A stretch of 64,000 nt of DNA from Natrialbaceae archaeon AArc-T1-2 (GTDB taxonomy: Archaea > Halobacteriota > Halobacteria > Halobacteriales > Natrialbaceae): contig NZ_CP127174.1 in assembly GCF_030273315.1 (NCBI RefSeq), forward strand, positions 248,001 to 312,000, written 5' to 3'. Numbering within the stretch: the first letter of the stretch is position 1; each line of letters starts with the position of its first letter. Below are positions 26,038-34,963 of this stretch, piece after piece. A program made the position numbers and the translations under genes. The notes beneath the pieces are model-generated. The model did no database searches, was not told the origin of the DNA, and was given only the letters and a program-made list of their open reading frames with translations.

Positions 26038-26688
26038 TCAGGTGCGTCGCCTGCTCCCATCGAGCGTCGATCGAAGCACCGCGTCCGTCCCCCGTCGAAC
26101 GCGCTCTGACGCCGCCTGCGTCGAGATGCCGAGTTCGTCCGCGAGTTCGGACAGCGTAACCTCTCGCGGAACCGAAAAGTAACCCCGCTCGGTGGCGAGT
26201 TCGAGCGCCTGTCGCTGTTCTGCGGTCAGCCCGGGACGGTCCAGTGACTCGCCTTCGAGCGAACTGATCCGGACGACCGAGAGCCCGATCCCGTCGCGTT
26301 CACAACGCTCGTGAAAGGCAGACAGCGCCGCGTGTGTCGGAAACCGGAGTCGGAACGTCCACCGGTCGCCGCCCCGGGCGTCGAGTACCGTCGCCCGGTT
26401 CGCCTCGAGTGCGTCGACGAGACGACCGGACCGTTCACCCCACTCGATGCGATAAAGCGTCCGACCGTCGATCCGATCGAGTTCCGACACCGACTCGACG
26501 CGCTCGCACGCGCCGACGCGTTCGTCGAAGACGTCGACGTCCGTGCCATCGACCCAGACGAACGGCACGAGCTGGCCGGACGTCGGGACGACCGCCTCGA
26601 CGCGTACTTCGACGTCGAGGTCGGCCGTGAGAACCTGTCCGAGCGTGAACTCGCCTGCATCGACTGCAAACACCGAGACGACGGCCAT
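26038..26688 (-). CDS. Bat-type (bacterio-opsin activator) HTH regulator
   Basis: About 216 residues from MAVVSVFAVDAGEFTLGQVL; ATGs 4 and 9 codons upstream exist, but a TTTTTGCTAT box lies about 20-30 bases before this one. The N-terminal two thirds (1-150) is the regulatory domain typical of haloarchaeal Bat proteins, and the C-terminal HTH (about 155-210) reads LTAEQRQALELATERGYFSV, then VTLSELADELGISTQAASER. It should be a DNA-binding regulator of unknown target. It is convergent with trkH and co-directional with ligA. Confidence 0.85.
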   Translation of the reverse strand: MAVVSVFAVDAGEFTLGQVLTADLDVEVRVEAVVPTSGQLVPFVWVDGTDVDVFDERVGACERVESVSELDRIDGRTLYRIEWGERSGRLVDALEANRATVLDARGGDRWTFRLRFPTHAALSAFHERCERDGIGLSVVRISSLEGESLDRPGLTAEQRQALELATERGYFSVPREVTLSELADELGISTQAASERVRRGTDAVLRSTLDGSRRRT

Positions 26689-26731
26689 AATTGGTGACAT
26701 GTGAGACGATAGCAAAAAGCTCTCGGCGGCG

Positions 26732-28435
26732 TCACGTCTCTCGAAGCGACCGGACTCGTTCTACGGTGTCGGCGTCGTCCGGATCTAGGTCCTCGCGAAC
26801 GCCGACGAACCGGGGAAACCGCAACGCGTAGCCGGAAGAGTACGTCGGCGAGGACTGGATCTCCTCGTAGCCGACCTCGAAGACGACCGCCGGCTCGACG
26901 TCGACGCTCGTCCCGTCCTGACTTCTGACGTGGGGTTCGAGCAACGCCGTCAGCTCGGCCAGTTTCTCGTCGGTGATGCCGGTCGCGACCTTGCCGATCG
27001 TCTCGTATGCCTCGCCGTCACGGATCGAGAGCTCGAACGTTCCGAGAAACGTCGCCCGCCGACCCTCGCCCCACTCGGCACCGGTCACCACGCAATCGAG
27101 GGTCTCGACGTCCGGTTTTCGCTTGAGCCATCGCTTTCCGCGTCGACCCGGCGAGTACGTCGAGTCGGGATCTTTGAGCATGATCCCCTCGTGACCAGAC
27201 TCGAGCGCCTCGGCGTCGATTGCGTCGATCTCGTCGGGGTCGTCAGTCAGCCACAGCTTCGAGCGGCCCTCGCCGCCTGCGAGCAGCGACTCGAGACGGG
27301 CGTGACGGTCACGCAGCGGCGTCTCGAGCAGGTCCTCGCCGTCGACGTGGAGACAGTCGAAAAAGACCGGTTCGACGGTCACGTCCTCGCGAGCCTTCGC
27401 GACGTCGTGTTTGCGCCGGAAGCGGCGTAACACCTCCTGGAACGGGAGCGGATCGCCCGCCTCGTCGATCGCGACGACCTCGCCGTCCAGAATCGCGGGG
27501 GCGTCGAGACGGTCGTCCGCGAACTCGACGACCTCGGGGAGGGCGTCGGTTACGTCCTCCATGTTCCGTGAGAAGACCCGCACCTCGTCGTCTGCGTGGT
27601 GTAACTGGACGCGTGCGCCGTCGTACTTCCACTCGACGGCCGCCTCCTCCCAGGACTCTACGGCCTCGGTCACCGTTCCGGCCTGAGCGAGCATCGCCTT
27701 CACCGGCCGGCCGACCGAAAGCGTCATCGCCTCGAGTCCCTCGAGTCCGTCCTCGATCGCGACGCGGGCGACCCGGCCGTAGTCGTTTGCCACCTGCAGG
27801 GCGCGTTCGACCCGATCATCGGGAACGTCGAAGGCGGCGGCGACGGCGTCTCTGACCGTCCCCTCGCCGACGCCGATGCGCATCTCGGCGAGGACGAGCC
27901 GGGCGAGATAGCGCGCCTCGGTGCTCGTACAGCGGTTGAACAGGCCAAAGAGCAGGTCGACCTTCCGGTCCTGGCTGCCCGATCCCTCGGCGGCCGCGAG
28001 GTCGACGAGCGTCTCGTGGACCTCCCGGATCGTCAGGCCGTCTGTGCCGTCGCCGTCGGTGAACGCCCCCAGTCCCTGCTGGCCGCCGAACTCGTAACTC
28101 GCCGCGACCGTGCCGATCTCGCCGACCGCCGCGAGTCGCGCCTCGACGTCGTCGGCGTCGACGTTTCGTCCGGCCGCCCGCGCGATCGCCTCGTGACAGG
28201 CGCTGGGTCCGACCTCGAGCTTGCGGGCGTCCCAGGCCGGGAACACCCGCCCCTGGACGTATCGGGCGACGACCTCGAGATCGCCGGTTCGCTCTTCGCT
28301 CTCTCCCGGCGTCTCGTCCCAGGGGTCCGTCCTGGCGGCGTGCTCGAGCAGTCGGCTGACGCCGTCGACGGTCCCGTGGTCTGAGGACTCGGCTTCGATC
28401 TCGTCGACCTGGTCGGCGAAGGCGGCAAACTCCAT
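26732..28435 (-). CDS. ligA: ATP-dependent DNA ligase
   Basis: 567 residues, the usual archaeal length. The nucleotidyltransferase motif I KYDGARVQ contains the adenylated Lys270; motif III FFDCLHVDG, motif IV EGIMLKD and motif V KRGKRWLKRKPD-like residues follow in order, then the OB-fold. It seals nicks in replication and repair. It has a helical N-terminal DNA-binding domain (1-230). The gene is transcribed toward the Bat regulator, and both lie between two inverted 109-bp repeats. Confidence 0.95.
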   Translation of the reverse strand: MEFAAFADQVDEIEAESSDHGTVDGVSRLLEHAARTDPWDETPGESEERTGDLEVVARYVQGRVFPAWDARKLEVGPSACHEAIARAAGRNVDADDVEARLAAVGEIGTVAASYEFGGQQGLGAFTDGDGTDGLTIREVHETLVDLAAAEGSGSQDRKVDLLFGLFNRCTSTEARYLARLVLAEMRIGVGEGTVRDAVAAAFDVPDDRVERALQVANDYGRVARVAIEDGLEGLEAMTLSVGRPVKAMLAQAGTVTEAVESWEEAAVEWKYDGARVQLHHADDEVRVFSRNMEDVTDALPEVVEFADDRLDAPAILDGEVVAIDEAGDPLPFQEVLRRFRRKHDVAKAREDVTVEPVFFDCLHVDGEDLLETPLRDRHARLESLLAGGEGRSKLWLTDDPDEIDAIDAEALESGHEGIMLKDPDSTYSPGRRGKRWLKRKPDVETLDCVVTGAEWGEGRRATFLGTFELSIRDGEAYETIGKVATGITDEKLAELTALLEPHVRSQDGTSVDVEPAVVFEVGYEEIQSSPTYSSGYALRFPRFVGVREDLDPDDADTVERVRSLRET

Positions 28436-28464
28436 CGGTGAAAAGTAGTCGACGGCCGAAACTT

Positions 28465-28573
28465 ATACTGTCGGTCATGGACCGGTGAACTGGTATCCGG
28501 GTGATCCGGCCGTTGAACGTGTGTCTGGCCGTGCTGTCACCAGCCGTGTTCACGTCGGTATGACCGACAGTAT
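28465..28573. mobile_element. 109-bp MITE-like element, copy B
   Basis: ATACTGTCGGTCAT (28465-28478) and ATGACCGACAGTAT (28560-28573) are the same 14-bp terminal repeats as copy A, with the same total length. The first 30 bases match the inverted copy A exactly; the rest of the interior has diverged. It lies between the ligA start and the DUF389 gene, so it may overlap promoters. Confidence 0.75.
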
Positions 28574-28653
28574 CAACTACCCCGGCCTGCACCCCGTCGT
28601 TCTCTTTCAGTAGCAGGACGAACGCTTTTCCGCACCATTGTGGAGACGAATCC

Positions 28654-29973
28654 ATGCGACTCGTCGAAGTGCTGATTCCGAAACGAAAACGCGAGGCCGT
28701 CGAGGAGGTTCTCGAGGACGAGGGGATCGATTACACCCTCGTCGAGGAGGGGAGCCACGACGAACCCTCGGTCGTCGTCACGTTCCCGCTGCCGACGCCC
28801 GCAGTCGAATCGATTCTCGACGACCTTCGGGAGACGGGCATCGACGAGGACTCCTACACGGTGATCGTCGAGGCCGAAACCGTCGTCTCCGATCGGTACG
28901 ACGACCTCGAACAGCGATACGCCCAGAACACCGCACGCATCTCTCGCGAGGAGATGCAGGCCCGGGCGAAGGATCTCACCCCTCGCTTCAGCACCTATCT
29001 CGTGATGACGATCATGAGCGTGATCGTCGCGACGGCCGGCCTGTTGCTGGACTCGCCGGCGGTCGTCGTCGGCTCGATGGTGATCGCCCCGCTGATCGGG
29101 CCCGCCCTCGGCGCGAGCGTCGGGACAGTGATCAACGACCAGGCGCTGTTCTGGCGAGGGATCAAACTGCAGGCGATCGGACTCGGCATCGGCGTCGTCA
29201 CCGCCGCCGTCTTCGCGATCGCTGTCCGCCAGGTCGGGCTCGTGTCGCCGATGATCGACCTCTTCGCGATCTCGGAGATCGAAGGGCGGGTACGGCCGGA
29301 CTTGCTCTCACTCGTCATCGCGATCGGCGCCGGCGTCGCGGGCGCGTGGACGCTCACCGCAGGCACCTCCGCCGCGCTCGTCGGCGTCATGATCGCCGCC
29401 GCGCTCGTTCCACCGCTGGGCGTCGTCGGAATCGGCATCGCGTGGGGTCGGCCCGAGGTCGCAATTGCGGCGGGCGTTCTCGTTCTCGTCAACATTCTGG
29501 CGATCAACGTCACCAGCCTCGCAGTCCTCTGGCAGAAGGGGTATCGACCGGAGAACTGGTTCGGTGCGGACGAAGCACGCGTCGCCACGAGACGGCGTGC
29601 GATCGCGCTCGTCGTCGCGATCGTCGCTCTCTCGACGTTTCTCGGCGTCGTGTCTTACGACACCTATCGGACCGGAGCCTACGAGGAAGACGTCACCGAC
29701 GACGTCACTGCCGTCCTCGAGTCGCCGGAGTACGCCGAACTCACGCTCATCGACGTAACGGTCGAGTACACCGATCCGGTCCCGCTCCGCCAGCCGGAGC
29801 GCGTCGTCGTGACGATCGGTCATCCGGTCGGAACCGACCCGCCACCGGTCGCCGAGGAGATCCAACCTCGCGATAGCGTCTACGCCGAGTCAGCGATTCA
29901 TCTGCCGACCGGGCCGCTCATCGACTCCCACCGCGCCGACGTCGTCGTCCGCTACACCGAACAGGAGCAGTAA
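28654..29973 (+). CDS. DUF389/TIGR00341 membrane protein
   Basis: 439 residues. A cytosolic N-terminal domain (1-105, MRLVEVLIPKRKREAVEEVL) precedes six or so helices (about 115-345) that contain the family signature DSPAVVVGSMVIAPLIGPAL and a later ALVPPLGVVGIGIAWG, followed by a C-terminal beta-rich extension. TIGR00341 proteins are widespread in haloarchaea and their function is not established. Copy B of the 109-bp element ends 80 bp upstream. Confidence 0.85.
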   Translation: MRLVEVLIPKRKREAVEEVLEDEGIDYTLVEEGSHDEPSVVVTFPLPTPAVESILDDLRETGIDEDSYTVIVEAETVVSDRYDDLEQRYAQNTARISREEMQARAKDLTPRFSTYLVMTIMSVIVATAGLLLDSPAVVVGSMVIAPLIGPALGASVGTVINDQALFWRGIKLQAIGLGIGVVTAAVFAIAVRQVGLVSPMIDLFAISEIEGRVRPDLLSLVIAIGAGVAGAWTLTAGTSAALVGVMIAAALVPPLGVVGIGIAWGRPEVAIAAGVLVLVNILAINVTSLAVLWQKGYRPENWFGADEARVATRRRAIALVVAIVALSTFLGVVSYDTYRTGAYEEDVTDDVTAVLESPEYAELTLIDVTVEYTDPVPLRQPERVVVTIGHPVGTDPPPVAEEIQPRDSVYAESAIHLPTGPLIDSHRADVVVRYTEQEQ

Positions 29974-30051
29974 TACTGCCGGACGTACGTCGTGAACGAG
30001 TCTCGCCGCCACGGGGTGGCGTGAATTTTACACAGCTACAGCCGATAGTAT
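29973..30051. repeat. Degenerate 79-bp relative of the 109-bp element (copy C)
   Basis: Ends ATACTGCCGG (29973-29982) and CCGATAGTAT (30042-30051) match each other at 8 of 10 positions and resemble the 14-bp terminal repeats of copies A and B. It starts at the stop codon of the DUF389 gene, just as copy A starts at the trkH stop. Confidence 0.45.
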
Positions 30052-30092
30052 AACGCGGTAGGTCTGCCCAGGCCAGGGCGTTCTCGTCCGAA

Positions 30093-30314
30093 TCACTCGG
30101 TCGTGTCGACGCCGACGGCTTCGTTGATGGGACACTTCTGGGTCGTTCCGGTCACGAGAAGGACGGCTCCGACGACGAGAGCGACAATCCCGACGGCGAT
30201 ACCGACGGCCCAGTAGCCCGACAGGGCGACGATGCCCGCGATAACGGCCACGAGACCGACGACGATACGTCCAGTACGATCGAGTCCGCCCACGTTTCGA
30301 TCCACGTCGCTCAC
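30093..30314 (-). CDS. DUF2892 (YgaP-like) two-helix membrane protein
   Basis: About 73 residues from the GTG at 30314 (VSDVDRNVGGLDRTGR). The motif NVGGLDRTGRIVVGLVAVIA followed by a second helix (GYWAVGIAVGIVALVVGAVL) and a terminal QKCPINEAVG identifies DUF2892. An ATG 21 codons upstream is possible, but an AT-rich box about 30 bases before the GTG (CATTTTGTC on the minus strand) supports the shorter form. The CPxN motif near the end is shared with rhodanese-associated YgaP tails, though no rhodanese domain is present. Function is unknown. Confidence 0.75.
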   Translation of the reverse strand: MSDVDRNVGGLDRTGRIVVGLVAVIAGIVALSGYWAVGIAVGIVALVVGAVLLVTGTTQKCPINEAVGVDTTE

Positions 30315-30470
30315 CCGTTCCAAGTTGGGTTTTGATTGACAAAATGGTTCGCTTCTGTTCGCCAGTTCATAGCTCATCGCGTCGAACTATTCACTCATCG
30401 CGACACCGGAAAGAGCGACTCCCCCCGCCGAGACAGATGACTTATCCGGCCCAACGGCGTCACGACCAGT

Positions 30471-33170
30471 ATGGATGACCGGACGCGGACTACCGGCGGG
30501 CCCGTCTGGGACGACGCCGACGAGACCGAGGCGCTCTGCCGGTACCGAACGCTGATAAACGCCGTCGACGACGGAATCTACCAGCTCGACGCCGAGGGCC
30601 GATTCGTCGCGATCAACGACGCGATCGCCGAGACCACGGGGTACGATCGCGAGGAACTCCTCGGCGAGCACGTCTCGAGCGTCCTCGCGGAAGACGACGC
30701 CGAGCGTTTCGAACGCGAGATTCGGACCCGGCTCGAGGGCGACGCAGACGACGAGACGGCGTTCGAGGTCACACTCGAGACGGCAGCCGGCGAGTTCGTC
30801 CGCTGTGAAGTGCGGCTTAGTCTCCTCGTGGATGACGGCGACCTCGAGGGGACCGTCGGCGTCGTTCGGGACGATTCCAGTCGGGTTAGAAACCGAGACC
30901 GACCCGATCCCAGATCCGCCCGGGTGGCCGACGAGTCGATCACCTCGGTCATCGACGAGGCCGACGTCGGCGTCTTCGTCCTCGACGACTCGTTCGACGT
31001 CGTCTGGATCGACGAAACCGTCGAGGAGTATTTCGGTCTGAACCGGGCCGACGTCGTCGGTCGGGACAAGCGAACGCTCATCGAGGAGACGATCCGGGAT
31101 CGCCTCGCCGATCCGGACGCGTTCGCGGAGACCGTCCTGGCGACGTACGACGACAACACCTACGTCGAACAGTTCGAGTGCCGGATCACGTCCGACAGCG
31201 ACCGCGACGAACGCTGGCTCGAACACCGGAGTACACCGATCGAGTCCGGACGATACGCGGGCGGGCGAATCGAACTGTACTACGACATCACCGCCAGAAG
31301 GGAGTCCGAACGGTCCAGACGAGAGAGCGAGCGACGGCTCAAATCGCTGGTCGACGCGGTCGAAGAGTACGCGATCTTCATGCTCGATCCCGACGGTCAC
31401 GTCGTCAGCTGGAACGAGGGCGCCGAACGGATCAAAGGCTACGACTCGTCCGAGATACTCGGCGAGCACTTCTCGACGTTTTACACCGACGACGATCGAG
31501 CGGCGAGCGTTCCGGACCGAAACCTCGAGCGAGCCAGCGCAGAGGGTGCCATCGAGGACGAGGGCTGGCGCGTCCGTGCGGACGGGTCGCGATTCTGGGC
31601 GGACGTGACGATCACAGCTATTCGAGACGAGGGCGAGGTACAGGGGTACGCGAAAGTCACCCGCGACATGACCGACCAGCGCGAACGAGAACAGCAACTG
31701 CAACGCGAACGCGATCTGGTCGAGCGGATTCTGGAGGCCAGTCCGGTCGGCATCGCGGTCGTGAACGCGGACGGCTCGATAAGCCGGGCCAACGAGCGGA
31801 TGGCAGCGTTGCTCTCGCTTTCGCCCGAAGCGATGTCGGAATACGTCGCGGGCCAACGGGACATGTTCGACGAGAGCGGCGAGTTCATTCCGGTCGAGGA
31901 CCGTCCCGCGAGCCGCGTCTTCGAGACGGGCGAGCCCCTGTACGATCGGGAGGTTCTCGTCGATCCGCCGACGGGCGAACGGACGTGGCTGTCGATAAAC
32001 GCCACGCCGATCACCGACGAGGAAGAGAGCCCGGAACAGGTCGTCGTGACCGCGACCGACATCACCGACCTGAAAGAACTGGCGGCGCGGCGCAAGCAAG
32101 CGCTCGAGGAACGCGAGAAGGAACTCGAGGCCATCCGAATCGCCACGGACCTGCTCGAGCCCGGCGAACCGCCGGTCGACGACCTGCTCGAGGAGTTCGC
32201 CACGAAGCTACCGCAGTTTTTCCGTCACCCGGACCGGACCGCTGCACGCGTCTCGGTCGGCGAACACGACGCAGTCACCGAGGCGTTCGAACCCTGCAAT
32301 CGGCAAATTTCCGCCCACACCAGCACGGAAGACGACACGCCGATCGCAATCGACGTCGTCGACGTCGGATCCGCTACGGACGACGACGCGACGCCGTTTC
32401 TCGAATCAGAGCGGGAGCTGATCGAGACGCTCGCGACGCTTCTCACCGTTCACTTCGAACGCCGCGCGTACATCACGGAACTCCGGACGGAGACCCGCCG
32501 CCTGGAGCAGTTCGCCTACGCCGCCAGTCACGACTTACAGGAGCCCCTGCGGATGATCTCGAGTTACCTCCAGTTACTCGAGCGCCGGTACGGCGACGAC
32601 CTCGACGAGGACGGCCGGGAGTTCCTCGCGTTCGCCGTCGACGGCGCAGAGCGGATGCGCGAGATGATCGACGGGCTGCTCGCGTACTCCCGGGTCGAGA
32701 CGCAGGGCGAGCCGCTCGAGCCGATCGACCTGAATACGGTCCTCGAGGACGTGCTGTCGGACCTCGAAGTCCGGATCGCAGAGAGCGACGCGGAGATCAC
32801 CGTCGAGTCGCTGCCGCGTGTCGACGGTGACGCCAGCCAGCTCCGACAGCTGTTCCAGAACCTGCTCGACAACGCGATCGAGTACAGCGACGACGCTCCC
32901 CGAATTCACGTCTCGGCCGACCGCGACGGGGCGGAGTGGGTCGTCTCGGTTCGCGACGAGGGGATCGGGATCGATCCCGAGCAGCAGGATCGTATCTTCG
33001 ACGTGTTTCAGCGCCTCCACGGCCGCAGCGAACACACCGGCACCGGCATCGGACTCGCACTCTGTGAACGGATCGTCGAGCGCCACGGCGGCGAGATCCG
33101 TGTCGAGTCCGAACCCGGCGAAGGGTCGACGTTCTCGGTGACGCTTCCGGCTGCGGCCGCGGACTCGTAA
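30471..33170 (+). CDS. Soluble multi-PAS histidine kinase
   Basis: 899 residues without a transmembrane helix. At least four PAS domains are visible: about 22-145 (TLINAVDDGIYQLDAEGRFV), 160-280 (VIDEADVGVFVLDDSFDVVW), 290-405 (DAVEEYAIFMLDPDGHVVSW) and 415-535 (ILEASPVGIAVVNADGSISR), followed by a GAF-like stretch (about 555-670), a HisKA helix with the acceptor His in YAASHDLQEPLRMISSYLQL and a HATPase domain (N box NLLDNAIEY, G1 DEGIGIDP, G2 GTGIGLALCE). It should integrate several cytosolic signals. No response regulator gene is adjacent. Confidence 0.9.
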   Translation: MDDRTRTTGGPVWDDADETEALCRYRTLINAVDDGIYQLDAEGRFVAINDAIAETTGYDREELLGEHVSSVLAEDDAERFEREIRTRLEGDADDETAFEVTLETAAGEFVRCEVRLSLLVDDGDLEGTVGVVRDDSSRVRNRDRPDPRSARVADESITSVIDEADVGVFVLDDSFDVVWIDETVEEYFGLNRADVVGRDKRTLIEETIRDRLADPDAFAETVLATYDDNTYVEQFECRITSDSDRDERWLEHRSTPIESGRYAGGRIELYYDITARRESERSRRESERRLKSLVDAVEEYAIFMLDPDGHVVSWNEGAERIKGYDSSEILGEHFSTFYTDDDRAASVPDRNLERASAEGAIEDEGWRVRADGSRFWADVTITAIRDEGEVQGYAKVTRDMTDQREREQQLQRERDLVERILEASPVGIAVVNADGSISRANERMAALLSLSPEAMSEYVAGQRDMFDESGEFIPVEDRPASRVFETGEPLYDREVLVDPPTGERTWLSINATPITDEEESPEQVVVTATDITDLKELAARRKQALEEREKELEAIRIATDLLEPGEPPVDDLLEEFATKLPQFFRHPDRTAARVSVGEHDAVTEAFEPCNRQISAHTSTEDDTPIAIDVVDVGSATDDDATPFLESERELIETLATLLTVHFERRAYITELRTETRRLEQFAYAASHDLQEPLRMISSYLQLLERRYGDDLDEDGREFLAFAVDGAERMREMIDGLLAYSRVETQGEPLEPIDLNTVLEDVLSDLEVRIAESDAEITVESLPRVDGDASQLRQLFQNLLDNAIEYSDDAPRIHVSADRDGAEWVVSVRDEGIGIDPEQQDRIFDVFQRLHGRSEHTGTGIGLALCERIVERHGGEIRVESEPGEGSTFSVTLPAAAADS

Positions 33171-33187
33171 CCGGCAGACTCGAGCTG

Positions 33188-33907
33188 TCAACGCTCGCGT
33201 ACACACCCCAGCCAATCGAACACCCGCTCGCGCATCCGTCTCTCGCCCTCCCGCGAGAACCGATGACCCTCTCCCGCGACGGCCTCGAGCAGGACGTCCG
33301 TCTCGAGGGCTGCGGTGGCGTCGGTGCTGTCGCCCAGTGGCACCGACTCGTCGTCCCGGCCGTGAACGATCGCGACCGGAACCGCGAGTGCGGCTGCGAC
33401 GTCGTCGAAGGGGTATCGATCGAGGTCGTCGAAGAACCGTCGGTCGATCCGCCGGCCGTCCTCGAACCGGCACTCGCCGTCTTCCCGTACGGCCTCGCGG
33501 TACTCGTCGAACGATCGGTTGTCGGTGACGGGAGCGCGAGCGACGACGGCCTCGACCCGATCGTCGGTCGGTGCGGCGTGAAACGCGACCTTGCCGCCGA
33601 AGCTCGAGCCGAAGAGGACGTACGAGTCGGGGTCGACGCGGTCGACGACGGCCTCGAGGTCGGCGAGTTTGTCCGAAAGCGTCTGATCGACGAACGCGCC
33701 GTCGGCGTCGCCACAGCCACGGAAGTCGAACCGGACCGCGCTGTAGCCCGCCTCGACGGCGCGTTCACAACGGCTCTCGTAACTTCCCGTCCTGTCGCTT
33801 AGAAAGCCGTGACAGCAGACGAACCACCGATCGGACGGCCCGTGATGGACGGTCGCGGTGACAGCTTCGTCGTCGGTGACCGGAATCTCGTGCGTATCGG
33901 TCGTCAC
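33188..33907 (-). CDS. Alpha/beta hydrolase
   Basis: 239 residues from the GTG at 33907 (VTTDTHEIPVTDDEAVTATV), which lies 26 bases from a shared TATA element; an ATG 18 codons upstream is an alternative. The fold is shown by VCCHGFLSDRTGSYESR (oxyanion loop), the nucleophile elbow GSSFGG (Ser about 103), HGRDDESVPLG (catalytic Asp) and GEGHRFS (catalytic His). It resembles the small serine aminopeptidase/esterase group. The substrate is not predictable. Divergent from the isomerase gene. Confidence 0.85.
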   Translation of the reverse strand: MTTDTHEIPVTDDEAVTATVHHGPSDRWFVCCHGFLSDRTGSYESRCERAVEAGYSAVRFDFRGCGDADGAFVDQTLSDKLADLEAVVDRVDPDSYVLFGSSFGGKVAFHAAPTDDRVEAVVARAPVTDNRSFDEYREAVREDGECRFEDGRRIDRRFFDDLDRYPFDDVAAALAVPVAIVHGRDDESVPLGDSTDATAALETDVLLEAVAGEGHRFSREGERRMRERVFDWLGCVRER

Positions 33908-33932
33908 ACTCGAGTGGAGTCGGCGCTGTCCC

Positions 33933-33940
33933 TTTATTGT
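33933..33940. promoter_or_regulatory. Single TATA-like box serving two divergent leaderless genes
   Basis: TTTATTGT is 25 bases from the ATG at 33965 on the plus strand, and its complement (ACAATAAA) is 26 bases from the GTG at 33907 on the minus strand. Both distances fit leaderless transcripts, so one element may drive or balance transcription in both directions. Confidence 0.5.
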
Positions 33941-33964
33941 TCCTCGCGGTGTGGTCGCCATCGC

Positions 33965-34933
33965 ATGGAGATCGGCGTCCACACCCCACCGCTTGCGGAC
34001 GAATCGCTCGAGGACGCGCTCGCGTACCTCGCCGACCGCGGTGTCGACGCGATCGAGCCGGGCGTCGGCGGCTTCCCGGGCGAGAACCTCCTTCGTCGCG
34101 AGACGTACCTCGACGACGAGGACGCCCAGGACGACCTTCAGGAGCTCCTCTCGGCACACGGGATGCGGATCAGTGCGCTTGCGACGCACAACAATCCCGT
34201 CCACCCCGACGACGACCGCGCCGCACGTGCCGACACGGAGCTCCGGGAGGCGATACGGCTCGCGTCCCAGCTCGAGGTGAACACGGTCACCTGCTTTTCG
34301 GGGCTACCCGCGGGCGGTCCGGACGATACGGTTCCGAACTGGATCACGGCTCCGTGGCCGCCGGAACACGCCGAGGCTCTCGAGTACCAGTGGGAGCGGA
34401 CCATCGAGTACTGGGACGGCCTGGCTGCCGACGCCGACGACCACGGCGTCGACGTCGCGATCGAGATGCACCCGAACATGCTGGTGTACGAACCACACGG
34501 GCTGGCCCGCCTGCGCGAGGCGACGAACGCGCGAGTCGGCGCGAACTTCGATCCCTCGCATCTGTACTGGCAGGGCATCTCGATCACCGACGCCATCCGC
34601 TATCTGGGCGAGCGGGACGCGATCCACCACGTTCACGCCAAGGACACGCGGATCTACGACCCTCAGGCTCGCGAGAAGGGCGTCCTCGATACGACGGCCT
34701 ACGAGGACGAGCCCAACCGCTCGTGGCTCTTTCGCTCCGTCGGCTACGGCCACGGCGAGACCCACTGGAAGGATATCGTCTCGACGCTCCGGATGGTCGG
34801 CTACGACGACGTCTTGAGCATCGAACACGAGGACTCGCTGACGAGTTCCCGCGAGGGCCTCGAGAAGGCGATCGACCTGCTCGGACGGGCGATCTTCGAG
34901 GAACAGCCCGGCGAGGCGTACTGGGCGGAGTGA
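33965..34933 (+). CDS. Sugar phosphate isomerase/epimerase (xylose-isomerase-like TIM barrel)
   Basis: 322 residues from MEIGVHTPPLADESLEDALA. The AP-endonuclease-2 type barrel shows IEPGVGGFPG, ISALATHNNPVHPDD, VTCFSG (strand 4), VAIEMHPNM (metal-binding Glu), ANFDPSHLYW (Asp/His) and HVHAKDTRI (His and Asp), ending with SIEHEDSL. These residues fit a divalent-metal centre. Members isomerise or epimerise sugars or inositol-type compounds. The specific reaction is unknown. Confidence 0.85.
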   Translation: MEIGVHTPPLADESLEDALAYLADRGVDAIEPGVGGFPGENLLRRETYLDDEDAQDDLQELLSAHGMRISALATHNNPVHPDDDRAARADTELREAIRLASQLEVNTVTCFSGLPAGGPDDTVPNWITAPWPPEHAEALEYQWERTIEYWDGLAADADDHGVDVAIEMHPNMLVYEPHGLARLREATNARVGANFDPSHLYWQGISITDAIRYLGERDAIHHVHAKDTRIYDPQAREKGVLDTTAYEDEPNRSWLFRSVGYGHGETHWKDIVSTLRMVGYDDVLSIEHEDSLTSSREGLEKAIDLLGRAIFEEQPGEAYWAE

Positions 34934-34963
34934 GACCGCGTTGGCCGAGCCCTCGAGCCGGAA

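Noticed and set aside
30387-32099. Long minus-strand frame opposite the multi-PAS kinase
   Set aside because: It is the complement of a clearly coding gene; long antisense frames are expected in GC-rich haloarchaeal DNA.
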